A stretch of DNA of 64,000 bases. It comes from an uncultured Ruminococcus sp. GTDB taxonomy: Bacteria; Bacillota; Clostridia; Oscillospirales; Ruminococcaceae. The notes under the pieces are model-generated. The model searched no databases. It had not been told where the DNA came from and was given only the letters and a program-made list of their open reading frames with translations. The position numbers were made by a program, and so were the translations under genes. The DNA lies in assembly GCA_947176345.1 (NCBI GenBank), contig CAMWQI010000002.1:16286-80285 (forward strand), read 5' to 3'. Shown in pieces: positions 1-7,504 of this stretch; within the stretch, counting starts at the first letter, position 1, and each line of letters opens with the position of its first letter.

Positions 1-349
1 CCTTTACCTGATAATAATTATACACGAATAAAACTGGTTTGTCAAGGCACTGAATAAATTGTAATCATTTATTTAACAAAAAAACACTTTTTCAACATTT
101 TTCTGTCACAAATATGATAATTTACACATATTGTCAGTAAGAGCATTCTTATCACCTTCAAGAAAATGGCGGTAGCTACTTGCACCGTTATCCATGTATT
201 TCCCCTTTCCGAAAATATATTTTCACTACTTAGTCGTATGAATTTTAAAATTGTTGCAGTTATTTTAAAAAATTTTTTCACTGAATTATTTTGCTGATAT
301 TACGTGAGTTCGAAGGAAAAAATCAGTCAAGCAGGCATAAAAAGCTCTT
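1..349. other. AT-rich intergenic DNA
   Basis: I see no convincing gene here. The short open frames lack a ribosome binding site and have low-complexity Lys/Phe/Ile-rich translations. The stretch between the transposase remnant and base 1 probably holds decayed sequence. Confidence 0.5.
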
Positions 350-556
350 CTAAATATTAGAATCAGAACAAACAAAGGTCTTTTTAGGCAGAAATGAGTA
401 AGCTACCAGGGCAGAAATTAGATTGACAAGGAAATTTGTTACACTGCGATATCTTGAAAGTTCTATATCACAGATATTTTTCAGAAAATCATTTACACAG
501 GAGCTTCCAATTCCTCCGAAGAAGTCATATCTGCTTTGTGACTGCTGGTATGTCAA
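350..556 (-). pseudogene. C-terminal remnant of a DDE transposase (IS982-like)
   Basis: The translation contains VNDFLKNICDIE followed by LSRYRS, NFLVNLIS and AYSFLPKK. That is the pattern of the extreme C-terminus of transposases I associate with IS982 (VNDELKNI.QIEHSRHRS..NF.VNL.S...AY.F.PKK). Only about 50 residues of the roughly 300-residue family length remain. There is no ribosome binding site, and no catalytic DDE segment is visible upstream. I infer a dead insertion-sequence fragment. The family name is less certain than its being a transposase tail. Confidence 0.6.
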
Positions 557-686
557 CGGAGAATTACTAAATCTCTTTTGTGCATTTTGACAAATCCGTT
601 GTCGAAATGCTCATTTGAAACATTTAAATAAAATTTATATAATTTGTTAGTTTTTTTGTGTTATGCGTGTGACTTTTTTTAAAAAC

Positions 687-713
687 CGGCACAGGAAAAA
701 AATTCCCGTGCCG
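687..713 (-). terminator. Rho-independent terminator of the terD block
   Basis: A 9-bp stem (687-695 with 705-713, one mismatch) lies just downstream of the last terD gene. On the minus strand it is followed by a run of T residues, so it ends minus-strand transcription. Confidence 0.75.
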
Positions 714-722
714 TATTTTTTA

Positions 723-1310
723 TCATGTAAATCTTTTTGAAAGGTCACTAATACTTGTGTCAGGTGTTCCCTGACCCATAGCATTGAATTTCCATTCATT
801 GTTATATTTGTAGATTTCACCGAAAATCATAGCCATACTTCCGGAATAGTCATCAGTGAGATTATAACGGCATATCTCATTATTATTGCGATTGTCAATT
901 ATCCTGATAAAAGCATTGTTTATCATTCCGAAATGCTGTTTACGATTTACAGCCTGAAAAATATTGACAACAAAGACTATTCTGTTGACATTATATGGCA
1001 CTCTTGTGAGGTCAACTATAATCTGTTCATCGTCTCCGTCACCTGCTCCGGTGAGGTTATCACCTTTATGGATTACACTTCCGGAACTATGCTTTAAATG
1101 TGCAAAATAGACAATATCTTCTTTTGCAGTGAGTACATCATTTGTAAGGAGAATAGCAGATGCATCACAATCAATATTTTTTTCTTTTCTTGCAAAAAGT
1201 CCCCTTTTTTTCTGTGCTTCGTCCCAGCCAAGACCCACAGTCACGCTTGAAAGACCATCATTTCCTTTTGACAGACTTATTTTCTGTCCTTTCTGTAAAC
1301 TAACAGCCAT
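723..1310 (-). CDS. TerD-family stress protein, divergent third paralogue
   Basis: TerD domain protein (Pfam TerD), a cytoplasmic calcium-binding fold linked to tellurite, general chemical stress and phage resistance. Visible family marks are the start MAVSLQKGQKISL, the acidic metal-binding loop [14 protein letters not shown] and a C-terminal FNAMGQG. I chose the ATG at 1310 because the residues before it are encoded within the upstream gene and do not match the family. The gap to the upstream terD stop is 1 bp, so translation is probably coupled. It differs from its two neighbours. The segment after the first strand reads RKEKNIDCDASA instead of FDLDSSA, and the C-terminus ends in STISDLSKRFT-like sequence instead of the GGLAALC tail. 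It has probably diverged in partner or ligand. Family assignment is secure; specific function unknown. Confidence 0.88.
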   Translation of the reverse strand: MAVSLQKGQKISLSKGNDGLSSVTVGLGWDEAQKKRGLFARKEKNIDCDASAILLTNDVLTAKEDIVYFAHLKHSSGSVIHKGDNLTGAGDGDDEQIIVDLTRVPYNVNRIVFVVNIFQAVNRKQHFGMINNAFIRIIDNRNNNEICRYNLTDDYSGSMAMIFGEIYKYNNEWKFNAMGQGTPDTSISDLSKRFT

Positions 1311-1311
1311 A

Positions 1312-1893
1312 TCATTCAACGTCCACGCCGTAAGCTCCGCACAGTGCAGCAAGTCCGCCCTGATAGCCACTGCCTATAGCATTGAATTTCCATTCTTCGC
1401 CGTGCTTATAGAGTTCACCGAAAACTGCCGCTGTCTCAATAGAAAAATCTTCACCGAGGTCATAGCGGAGAATTTCTTCTCCTGTTTCCTCATTGTAAAT
1501 TCTGATAAAAGAATTGCTCACCTGACCGAAATTCTGTCTTCTTGCCTCTGCCTCATGGATAGTAACGGTGAAATCAATTTTAGTGATTTCAGCTGGAACT
1601 TTTGACAGGTCAATTTTTATTTGCTCATCGTCTCCGTCGCCTGCTCCGGTGAGATTGTCACCACAATGTGAAACTGCTCCAGACGGGTGATTGAGATTGC
1701 CATAAAATACAAAGTCTTCCTGCTTTGAAACTTTTCCGGCATCTGTGAGCAGAAATGCTGATGAGTCAAGGTCAAATGCTGAACCCGTGTCAAAAGCATT
1801 AACGTCCCAGCCAAGACCTACAACTACTTTTTTAAGTCCAGGGTTGCTTTTTGTGAGACTGATTTTCTGTCCCTTGCTTAAACTAACTGGCAT
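1312..1893 (-). CDS. TerD-family stress protein, paralogue 2
   Basis: 193 residues, the usual length for TerD/YceC-YceE proteins. It has the N-terminal [11 protein letters not shown] strand, [19 protein letters not shown], the Ca-binding loop [14 protein letters not shown], and the C-terminal GGLAALC tail. A good ribosome binding site (AAAAGGAG) precedes the ATG at 1893. It lies 30 bp after the first terD and 1 bp before the third, clearly one transcript. TerD proteins of this kind act together with TelA and YceG-type proteins, which are encoded upstream here. The molecular role in the family is not settled; calcium binding is established for some members. Confidence 0.92.
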   Translation of the reverse strand: MPVSLSKGQKISLTKSNPGLKKVVVGLGWDVNAFDTGSAFDLDSSAFLLTDAGKVSKQEDFVFYGNLNHPSGAVSHCGDNLTGAGDGDDEQIKIDLSKVPAEITKIDFTVTIHEAEARRQNFGQVSNSFIRIYNEETGEEILRYDLGEDFSIETAAVFGELYKHGEEWKFNAIGSGYQGGLAALCGAYGVDVE

Positions 1894-1923
1894 ATGAAAA
1901 ACTCCTTTTAAATTATTTTTTAA

Positions 1924-2505
1924 TTATTCTGCATCTATTCCATAATGACCACACAATGCAGCAAGTCCACCCTGAAATCCGCTTCCTATAGCATTGAATT
2001 TCCATTCGTTGTTATGCTTGTAGAGTTCACCGACTACTACAGCAGTTTCAATTGAAAAGTCCTCACCTAAATCGTAATGAATAAGTTCCTCGTTTGTATC
2101 AATATTCACAATTCTTATGAATGCATTTGAAACCTGACCGAAATTCTGTCTTCTGTTGTCTGCATCATAAATTGTTACAGTGAAAGCGATTTTTTCGATA
2201 TTCTGCGGAATTTTTGAGAGGTCAATTTTAATCTGCTCATCATCGCCCTCACCCTCACCGGTGAGATTATCACCCATATGTTCAACCGCACCCGAGGAAT
2301 GCTTTAAATTTCCGTAAAAAATGAAATCCGTATCCTTAGGACATTTTCCGTTAGCACCCGCCATAAAAGCGGCAGCGTCAAGGTCAAAAGCCGAACCGGA
2401 ATCAAAAACATTAACATCCCAGCCCAGACCAACCATTATATTTTTGAGTCCGGGATTTGTTTTTGTAAGGTCAATTTTCTGACCTTTTGAAAGATTTATA
2501 GGCAT
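1924..2505 (-). CDS. TerD-family stress protein, paralogue 1
   Basis: 193 residues and closely similar to the neighbour at 1312-1893. It begins [15 protein letters not shown], has [19 protein letters not shown], the acidic loop [14 protein letters not shown] and the C-terminal GGLAALC. It is the first gene of the three-terD unit. The ribosome binding site before the ATG at 2505 is weak (only a GAG ten bases away). A long hairpin sits in its leader at 2549-2583, so translation or message stability may be regulated. Three tandem TerD genes parallel the yceC-yceD-yceE set of Bacillus. No TerC-type membrane protein is found in the window. Confidence 0.92.
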   Translation of the reverse strand: MPINLSKGQKIDLTKTNPGLKNIMVGLGWDVNVFDSGSAFDLDAAAFMAGANGKCPKDTDFIFYGNLKHSSGAVEHMGDNLTGEGEGDDEQIKIDLSKIPQNIEKIAFTVTIYDADNRRQNFGQVSNAFIRIVNIDTNEELIHYDLGEDFSIETAVVVGELYKHNNEWKFNAIGSGFQGGLAALCGHYGIDAE

Positions 2506-2548
2506 AATAAAAACTGCTACTCAAAATATGGAAAAACATATATATATT

Positions 2549-2583
2549 GAGAAAATTACCGTATAGCCTACGGTAAATTTCTC
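2549..2583 (-). promoter_or_regulatory. Leader hairpin before terD
   Basis: A 15-bp inverted repeat (2549-2563 with 2569-2583, one mismatch) with a 5-base loop lies about 45 bases upstream of the first terD start. On the minus strand it is not followed by T residues, so it is not a standard terminator. It may stabilise the leader or be a protein target. Between it and the ribosomal gene neighbours no known riboswitch consensus was recognised. Confidence 0.5.
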
Positions 2584-2731
2584 AGGTAGCTTTCTCCTTT
2601 CATAAATAATTGATTTTTATTTTCTGTTAAATTACCATTGACCAACTGCACCCGCAAGGTACTATCATGTTGTTATGTCGTAATATTTCAGCAGACAAGG
2701 GATTTATTTCCCCCGTTTTCCCCTCCTGTTC

Positions 2732-2760
2732 AATAACTGCTTATTAAGCAGTTATTTTTT
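2732..2760 (+). terminator. Terminator-like hairpin pointing along the plus strand
   Basis: A perfect 11-bp stem (2732-2742 with 2746-2756) with a 3-base loop is followed by seven T residues on the plus strand. No plus-strand gene precedes it. On the minus strand, where the lipoprotein gene ends at 2760, no T tract follows the stem. It may end a short antisense or independent RNA, or act as a weak terminator of the lipoprotein unit. Confidence 0.6.
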
Positions 2761-3275
2761 TATCGGATTGTAAATTCACAAGATAAATTGTATGTGTCAT
2801 AGTCCCAATCTTTCTCATTCTCAAAGAAAGAAAATTGTTTAATCAAACGATAGTGTCCGGCAGGTAGTTCTCCATAAAAACTTTTTACATCTGTTTCTAA
2901 GGTTAATCGTTCATTGGGTTTAATAATACAATCTGTTTCTTTATTCTTTGTAGGGTCATCAATCTGTTTGAGAGAATACCAAATACCGGATTGTTCAGCT
3001 TCTATTTCAAAATAATTTGGTGAATATCGATACTCCTTATCAGCCATATTTTCGATTAGAAAAGAAAGTTTTTTCAAATCTAAGCCGTTTTCTGTACTTA
3101 ATGAAATCTTTAAATCTGTCAAAGTGTCGAGTTCTTCTTCGTTTCCATAAGGAGAAACCTCATATTCTTCGGAATAATCTGTTACTGACTGATTATCACT
3201 ATCCTCTGTTTGATTGCACCCCACAATACATACCAATAGTAATGATGCAATAAAGAGACATATTAATTTCTTCAT
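2760..3275 (-). CDS. Small lipoprotein of the Ter block
   Basis: 171 residues. The N-terminus is a lipoprotein signal peptide: MKK, a hydrophobic stretch, then CIVGC with the cysteine at about residue 20 as the lipidation site. An acidic linker follows, then a domain of about 110 residues with alternating beta-strand pattern and an aromatic PAGHYRLIK motif. This suggests an immunoglobulin-like fold seen in bacterial surface lipoproteins. The start has a good ribosome binding site (AAGGTAGGTG). It lies 14 bp after telA and is probably co-transcribed with it. Expected on the outer face of the membrane. Function unknown; a sensor or protective role is only a guess. Confidence 0.75.
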   Translation of the reverse strand: MKKLICLFIASLLLVCIVGCNQTEDSDNQSVTDYSEEYEVSPYGNEEELDTLTDLKISLSTENGLDLKKLSFLIENMADKEYRYSPNYFEIEAEQSGIWYSLKQIDDPTKNKETDCIIKPNERLTLETDVKSFYGELPAGHYRLIKQFSFFENEKDWDYDTYNLSCEFTIR

Positions 3276-3288
3276 TTTTCACCTACCT

Positions 3289-4452
3289 TTAATGACCGTT
3301 TTTAGGCATACTGTATCTCTTATTGTAGTTCTGCTTAATAAGTTCAAGTTTAGCTTTGTCCTCATTACGCTGTTTCCGTGCATCTTCCTGAATCTGATGT
3401 GTTTCATCGATACCGTCCATAATGGTCTGCCATGTTTTTTCAAGAGTTTCAATTTTTATCGAACTGCCTGAAGCCATTCTTGCTATCATTTTGGACTGCT
3501 CAACAGTATTCTGTGCATTTTTTATAAGCATCTCATTGGTTTTTGCATCAAGTGCAGACATAGCCTCAGCCTGAATTTTCTGTCTTTTCAGCATCATAGC
3601 CTGTGCGAGTGCCTGTTTGAATACAGGAAGTGTAACGATAAATGCGGAGTTGATTTTTCTGACAAGATTCATGTTGCTGAATGCCATCATCTTTATCATT
3701 GGCACGGACTGCATAGCAATACTTTCAGCAGTTCTTAAATCCTGTGTTCTCTGTTCAAGCATGGAAAGTGCCTGTTCAAGATTCTGAATTTCAAACTGTA
3801 TAGTGTTATCACCTGTAGTTGCAAGGTCATTTCTGCGCTGTTCAAGATATGCCTCTATTTCCTGACAGCCCTGCTCACCGGCAAGAATATACTTTACAAG
3901 TTTATGATAGTATTCAACATTTGCATTGAACATCTGGTCAAGCTTTTTGTTAGCCTGTTTTATTTCGTCTTCATACTTGCGAAGCTGAACATAGATTTTA
4001 TCAACTTCATCACCCATAGTGTGATACTTACTGAGGATTTTTTCCAACTGCTTTTTAGCATTGCCAAACATCTTTTTAAAGAACCCTGGTTCTTCTTTGA
4101 TTTCATCAATATCAAACTGCTCCATAATTTTGGCAAGTGCCGTAAGCATCTGACCGGAGTCATTAATCTGTGTCATGCTCATGCTGTTGAGTACAACGTC
4201 TGATGCCTTTGAGATTTCATCGGCAGCATCTGCACCGAATGAAACAATAGTGGTCAAATCATCAATAACAATCTGGCTTGCAAGTTTGTCAACTTCTTCA
4301 GAACCGACAAGCTGATTATTCATCTGCTGTCTGTCAGCTACAATGTCATACTGCTGTACAACTTCAACTTCCGGCTGTACCGGTGCTGGTGTTGGTACTA
4401 TTGCAGTAGTTTCGTTTGATTGTGGTTTTGCTCTTGAAAGGTCTATACCCAT
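3289..4452 (-). CDS. telA: TelA-family toxic-anion resistance protein
   Basis: 387 residues from the ATG at 4452, chosen because GGAAGAGG lies just upstream and the preceding codons lie inside the yceG-like gene. TelA/KlaA proteins (Pfam TelA) are cytoplasmic, mostly alpha-helical proteins linked to tellurite, nisin and general envelope-stress tolerance. The sequence shows the family course: a Pro-rich N-terminus, FGADAADEISKASD, a GFFKKMFG segment, a long helical and coiled-coil centre, LVRKINSAFIVTLPVF and AMSALDAKTNEMLI. Two bases separate it from the upstream yceG-like stop codon, so it is in one operon with that gene, as yceG-yceH are in Bacillus. Confident family call. Confidence 0.92.
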   Translation of the reverse strand: MGIDLSRAKPQSNETTAIVPTPAPVQPEVEVVQQYDIVADRQQMNNQLVGSEEVDKLASQIVIDDLTTIVSFGADAADEISKASDVVLNSMSMTQINDSGQMLTALAKIMEQFDIDEIKEEPGFFKKMFGNAKKQLEKILSKYHTMGDEVDKIYVQLRKYEDEIKQANKKLDQMFNANVEYYHKLVKYILAGEQGCQEIEAYLEQRRNDLATTGDNTIQFEIQNLEQALSMLEQRTQDLRTAESIAMQSVPMIKMMAFSNMNLVRKINSAFIVTLPVFKQALAQAMMLKRQKIQAEAMSALDAKTNEMLIKNAQNTVEQSKMIARMASGSSIKIETLEKTWQTIMDGIDETHQIQEDARKQRNEDKAKLELIKQNYNKRYSMPKNGH

Positions 4453-4453
4453 T

Positions 4454-6817
4454 TCAAACACCTCTTCCAAATAATTTTTTACGCTTATGTGATAAATCAG
4501 GCACACTCATATCATAGCGATATTCGCCCATCTGATGTTCACTTATTATTGACCGGCTGTAATAATTTTCAACATTATTGTAGCCGGTTGGTATCATGAA
4601 TAGCACATCAAAGCCCGCCATACTAAGAAATTCCATAACAATAGCCTGTTCTGTAGTTATGGCATTATCTCCTGTATTTATATAAATAATTTTCGGGTTC
4701 TTTTTTGTAAAATCAAAATTCTGCAATTTCCTTACAATTTCCTTGTCAAGATTAAGAATTGTGGAAATTATTTTGTATTCCATGCCGTTTTCAAAAGTTC
4801 CGTTTATGATACGGCTTTCAATTAGCATCTGTAATTTATCAAGTATATGATTTTGCATTTCTTCCCTTAAAACCTTATACTGATAATCGGGACTGTTTTT
4901 TATGGCTGTACGTTGCAGAGTATTGTTTTTCCAGAATGACACAGCACTTTGTGTGGAATTTTCCGGCTGATTATACGCTGAACTGCGTACATTTGCGGAA
5001 TATGGATTTGCATTGCCAAGAGAATAGGGGTTCATAGCTCCAAGTGAACGTGTACCTATGTTTCCTCTTGAATAGGGGTTAGCATTTGTCCGCGAATGCG
5101 GATTAGCTGATGTATTGACACGACCATTTATTATAATAGTGTCTTCGGTATTAAGTTTTCTGATATACTGCCAGTATGCCTTTTCGTTGCCGTCCTTTAC
5201 ACCGGAAATCTTCGCAAAGAATACCGGTATAATAACCTCTCCGGTATCTGTTGAAAAATTAGGTCTGTATTTGAGTTCCTCATTCCATAGCAGTTCGATT
5301 TCCTCAAACATTGTATCAAGGACTATTGAAGAAGCTTTTGCATACTGGTGATTTCTGTAAATTCCGGTGTCCTGATACATTAATGTATCAAGTTCACGTT
5401 CCGCATGATATGCGACTGTACCGGCACGCATTGAAACACCCTCCGGAAAAACGTCAATATCAAGCGAACTTTCATGTGTAAATTCCAATAAATTCACATT
5501 ATTTATAGTGTATGTTTCTTTCAGTGCCGGATTGAGTATAACAACATCAACAGGAAGTGCTGAAAGTACCTCCAGAAAAGCAGACTGCATTTCATCTACA
5601 CGGCTGTTGAAAAGTAAAAAACATGGTATATTATCTTTTTTCCAGTTAGAAAAAAGCTGTTTCTGCCACCTTTTCAGCCAGCAAAGAACATAAACACATA
5701 TATTAACGAATTTATTTACAGAACAATTACCCGAATATTTCGCCATTATTTGTGAAAATTCATAGCGTGCTGTCTGCTGTAATGCCGTATCAGAAATATT
5801 TATATTCCTTGCAAGTTCCGTTACAGCCATTACCGGTGTAGTATAATTACTTCGTTTTATAGCGGAAATCTCTTCATAAGTAGGTTCTGTTATCTTTTTG
5901 TTGACGATAACAAGACTACGTTTTTGAGTATTCATGTTATTTCTGAAAGAAATCAGTTCATTCACATAGTCCGCACGATTATAAACACCGTTTATCTGAT
6001 AAAATATATTGCATATTCCATCAATATCTGCCCTGTTTTTCACAGGTATAAGAACATCATTAAGTCCATCGCCGTTAGCCCAGCTATTTGTGATGATATT
6101 ATATGCTGACTTGTCACCGCATACGCTTATGGCGTTGATTTTTTCAGCTACAGACTGTTGTAATTTTTTTATTGAAAAATCCGACGGAAAAGCCGTTCCG
6201 TTATCCGCCCATAATTCCGAAAGTCTTGAATCAGGGTCAAATCCGCTGTACTGAGCATTTCCGGCTGTCTGTACAAGTACAATGTCACAGCCTGCTCCTG
6301 AAAGCATGGACAATAACATCAGTTCATAGTGACTGCCTATGCCGTTACAGAATATTTTAGGTATATTGTCCTCACCTAAACGGCTCATCAGGCTCTCAAA
6401 TCTATAGTAAAGCCAGCACATGAATTTTATATATGCATTTTTTAAAATATTCTGATTTTTTCCCTTTGATGCAAGTTCTGAAAGCACATCATACATTGAA
6501 GTGCTTATTTCATTACGCTGAATAGCGTTCATTCTGGGAAGCCATTTCTGAAGACTTGTCATTATGAACTGTTTATCCATTGCAAAAGCCTCACCCATTA
6601 TTTCATAATAATATGAAAGCTGGTTCTGGTCAACATTAGGTATTCTTCCGTCAATGATAACGCCATTTTTCCGTGCTGAATCGTAATATCTGCACAGAAA
6701 AGACCATATTTCCTCACTGTATGAGTTTATTCTGTAAAAAAATACATTATTTCCGTTTCTCTGATTCAAATTTAAAAAATAATCATCAAGAGAACTTATT
6801 TTTATATGCTGAAACAT
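4454..6817 (-). CDS. YceG-like Ter-system protein with three internal repeats
   Basis: 787 residues from the ATG at 6817, supported by AAGAGGTG upstream. It matches the YceG_bac family (part of the predicted Ter-linked biosynthetic module), but is longer than the roughly 540 residues of Bacillus YceG. I see a repeated Rossmann-like pattern: a P-K-I-beta strand, a glycine or asparagine turn, a helix with E, then LS..G.D..L..P. It starts near residues 150 (IPKIFCNGIGSHYE), 397 (IPCFLLFNSRVDE) and 706 (NPKIIYINTGDN). Between repeats two and three a low-complexity linker (about 572-615) has repeated NPYS. Located next to telA, downstream of the rhomboid gene. Biochemical activity is unknown. Confidence 0.8.
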   Translation of the reverse strand: MFQHIKISSLDDYFLNLNQRNGNNVFFYRINSYSEEIWSFLCRYYDSARKNGVIIDGRIPNVDQNQLSYYYEIMGEAFAMDKQFIMTSLQKWLPRMNAIQRNEISTSMYDVLSELASKGKNQNILKNAYIKFMCWLYYRFESLMSRLGEDNIPKIFCNGIGSHYELMLLSMLSGAGCDIVLVQTAGNAQYSGFDPDSRLSELWADNGTAFPSDFSIKKLQQSVAEKINAISVCGDKSAYNIITNSWANGDGLNDVLIPVKNRADIDGICNIFYQINGVYNRADYVNELISFRNNMNTQKRSLVIVNKKITEPTYEEISAIKRSNYTTPVMAVTELARNINISDTALQQTARYEFSQIMAKYSGNCSVNKFVNICVYVLCWLKRWQKQLFSNWKKDNIPCFLLFNSRVDEMQSAFLEVLSALPVDVVILNPALKETYTINNVNLLEFTHESSLDIDVFPEGVSMRAGTVAYHAERELDTLMYQDTGIYRNHQYAKASSIVLDTMFEEIELLWNEELKYRPNFSTDTGEVIIPVFFAKISGVKDGNEKAYWQYIRKLNTEDTIIINGRVNTSANPHSRTNANPYSRGNIGTRSLGAMNPYSLGNANPYSANVRSSAYNQPENSTQSAVSFWKNNTLQRTAIKNSPDYQYKVLREEMQNHILDKLQMLIESRIINGTFENGMEYKIISTILNLDKEIVRKLQNFDFTKKNPKIIYINTGDNAITTEQAIVMEFLSMAGFDVLFMIPTGYNNVENYYSRSIISEHQMGEYRYDMSVPDLSHKRKKLFGRGV

Positions 6818-6824
6818 TTTCGTG

Positions 6825-7415
6825 TCACCTCTTGATTTTATTTTCAGCAAAACCGAAGAATGAACCAACGATTCCGCCAATTATATGCGTCAGTTCTGAA
6901 ATATCATTATCTTTAAATATACCACTATATACTTGCTGTCCTATATATATTACGGCAACAAGTATAAATGTAAGTGGTATTTTTCCATTCTGAAAACCTG
7001 TAATAGATGAAAGCAGTATGAATGCAAAAACCACACCGCTTGCTCCTAAAAGTTGGATATTCGGAAAAAATATGAAATTTATAAGCCCTGTGACAAGTGC
7101 TGTAACAGCAATAATCATAACCATATCAGCCTTGCCGTATTTTTCCTCAAGAAGAGGACCTAAAAGCAGAATATATGTTATATTTCCCATGAAATGTTCC
7201 CATGAGGCATGACCGAATATATGACCAAAAAATCTGATATATGTCATGGGATTCACCATTGAAGAACGGTAAACGCTGAAAACAAGGTTATTGCTTGCTC
7301 CGTGTGTAAGTACGTTAAGGAGCAGAGACACAAGGCATATCATAGTAAAGCCAAGTATCACTGGTGAATTGAATGATATTCTCAAACTGGATTTATTTGA
7401 ATTATTTTTACTCAT
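6825..7415 (-). CDS. Rhomboid-family intramembrane serine protease
   Basis: 196 residues with about six membrane segments. Rhomboid features seen: an HxxWEHFMGN motif (HASWEHFMGN, after TM1), the catalytic serine in LLGASGVVFAF (about residue 124) and the catalytic histidine in LTHIIGG near residue 178. Rhomboids cleave membrane proteins within the bilayer. The gene has its own strong promoter (7460-7489) and ends 7 bp before the yceG-like start, so the rhomboid, YceG-like and TelA proteins form one unit. Membership in the Ter block suggests it could process a stress-related membrane substrate; this is an inference. Confidence 0.9.
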   Translation of the reverse strand: MSKNNSNKSSLRISFNSPVILGFTMICLVSLLLNVLTHGASNNLVFSVYRSSMVNPMTYIRFFGHIFGHASWEHFMGNITYILLLGPLLEEKYGKADMVMIIAVTALVTGLINFIFFPNIQLLGASGVVFAFILLSSITGFQNGKIPLTFILVAVIYIGQQVYSGIFKDNDISELTHIIGGIVGSFFGFAENKIKR

Positions 7416-7459
7416 TTATATTTTCTCCGCATTCAGAAAATTGTACTCAAATTAATTAA

Positions 7460-7489
7460 ATTATAACATAATTATGCAGTATTTGTCAA
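7460..7489 (-). promoter_or_regulatory. Promoter of rhomboid-yceG-telA unit
   Basis: On the minus strand, TTGACA (7484-7489) and TATAAT (7460-7465) are separated by 18 bases. The -10 ends 45 bases upstream of the rhomboid start. It separates the Ter-like unit from the McrBC-like pair upstream. Confidence 0.8.
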
Positions 7490-7504
7490 GTATATTTGAA
7501 AATA

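Noticed and set aside
69..281. Open frame of 70 codons on the minus strand
   Set aside because: AT-rich, no ribosome binding site, low-complexity translation; chance frame.
1129..1605. Long plus-strand frame across terD genes
   Set aside because: Antisense shadow of two strongly conserved terD genes.
2506..2759. Manganese (yybP-ykoY) riboswitch before terD
   Set aside because: The conserved core sequences of that class are not visible.
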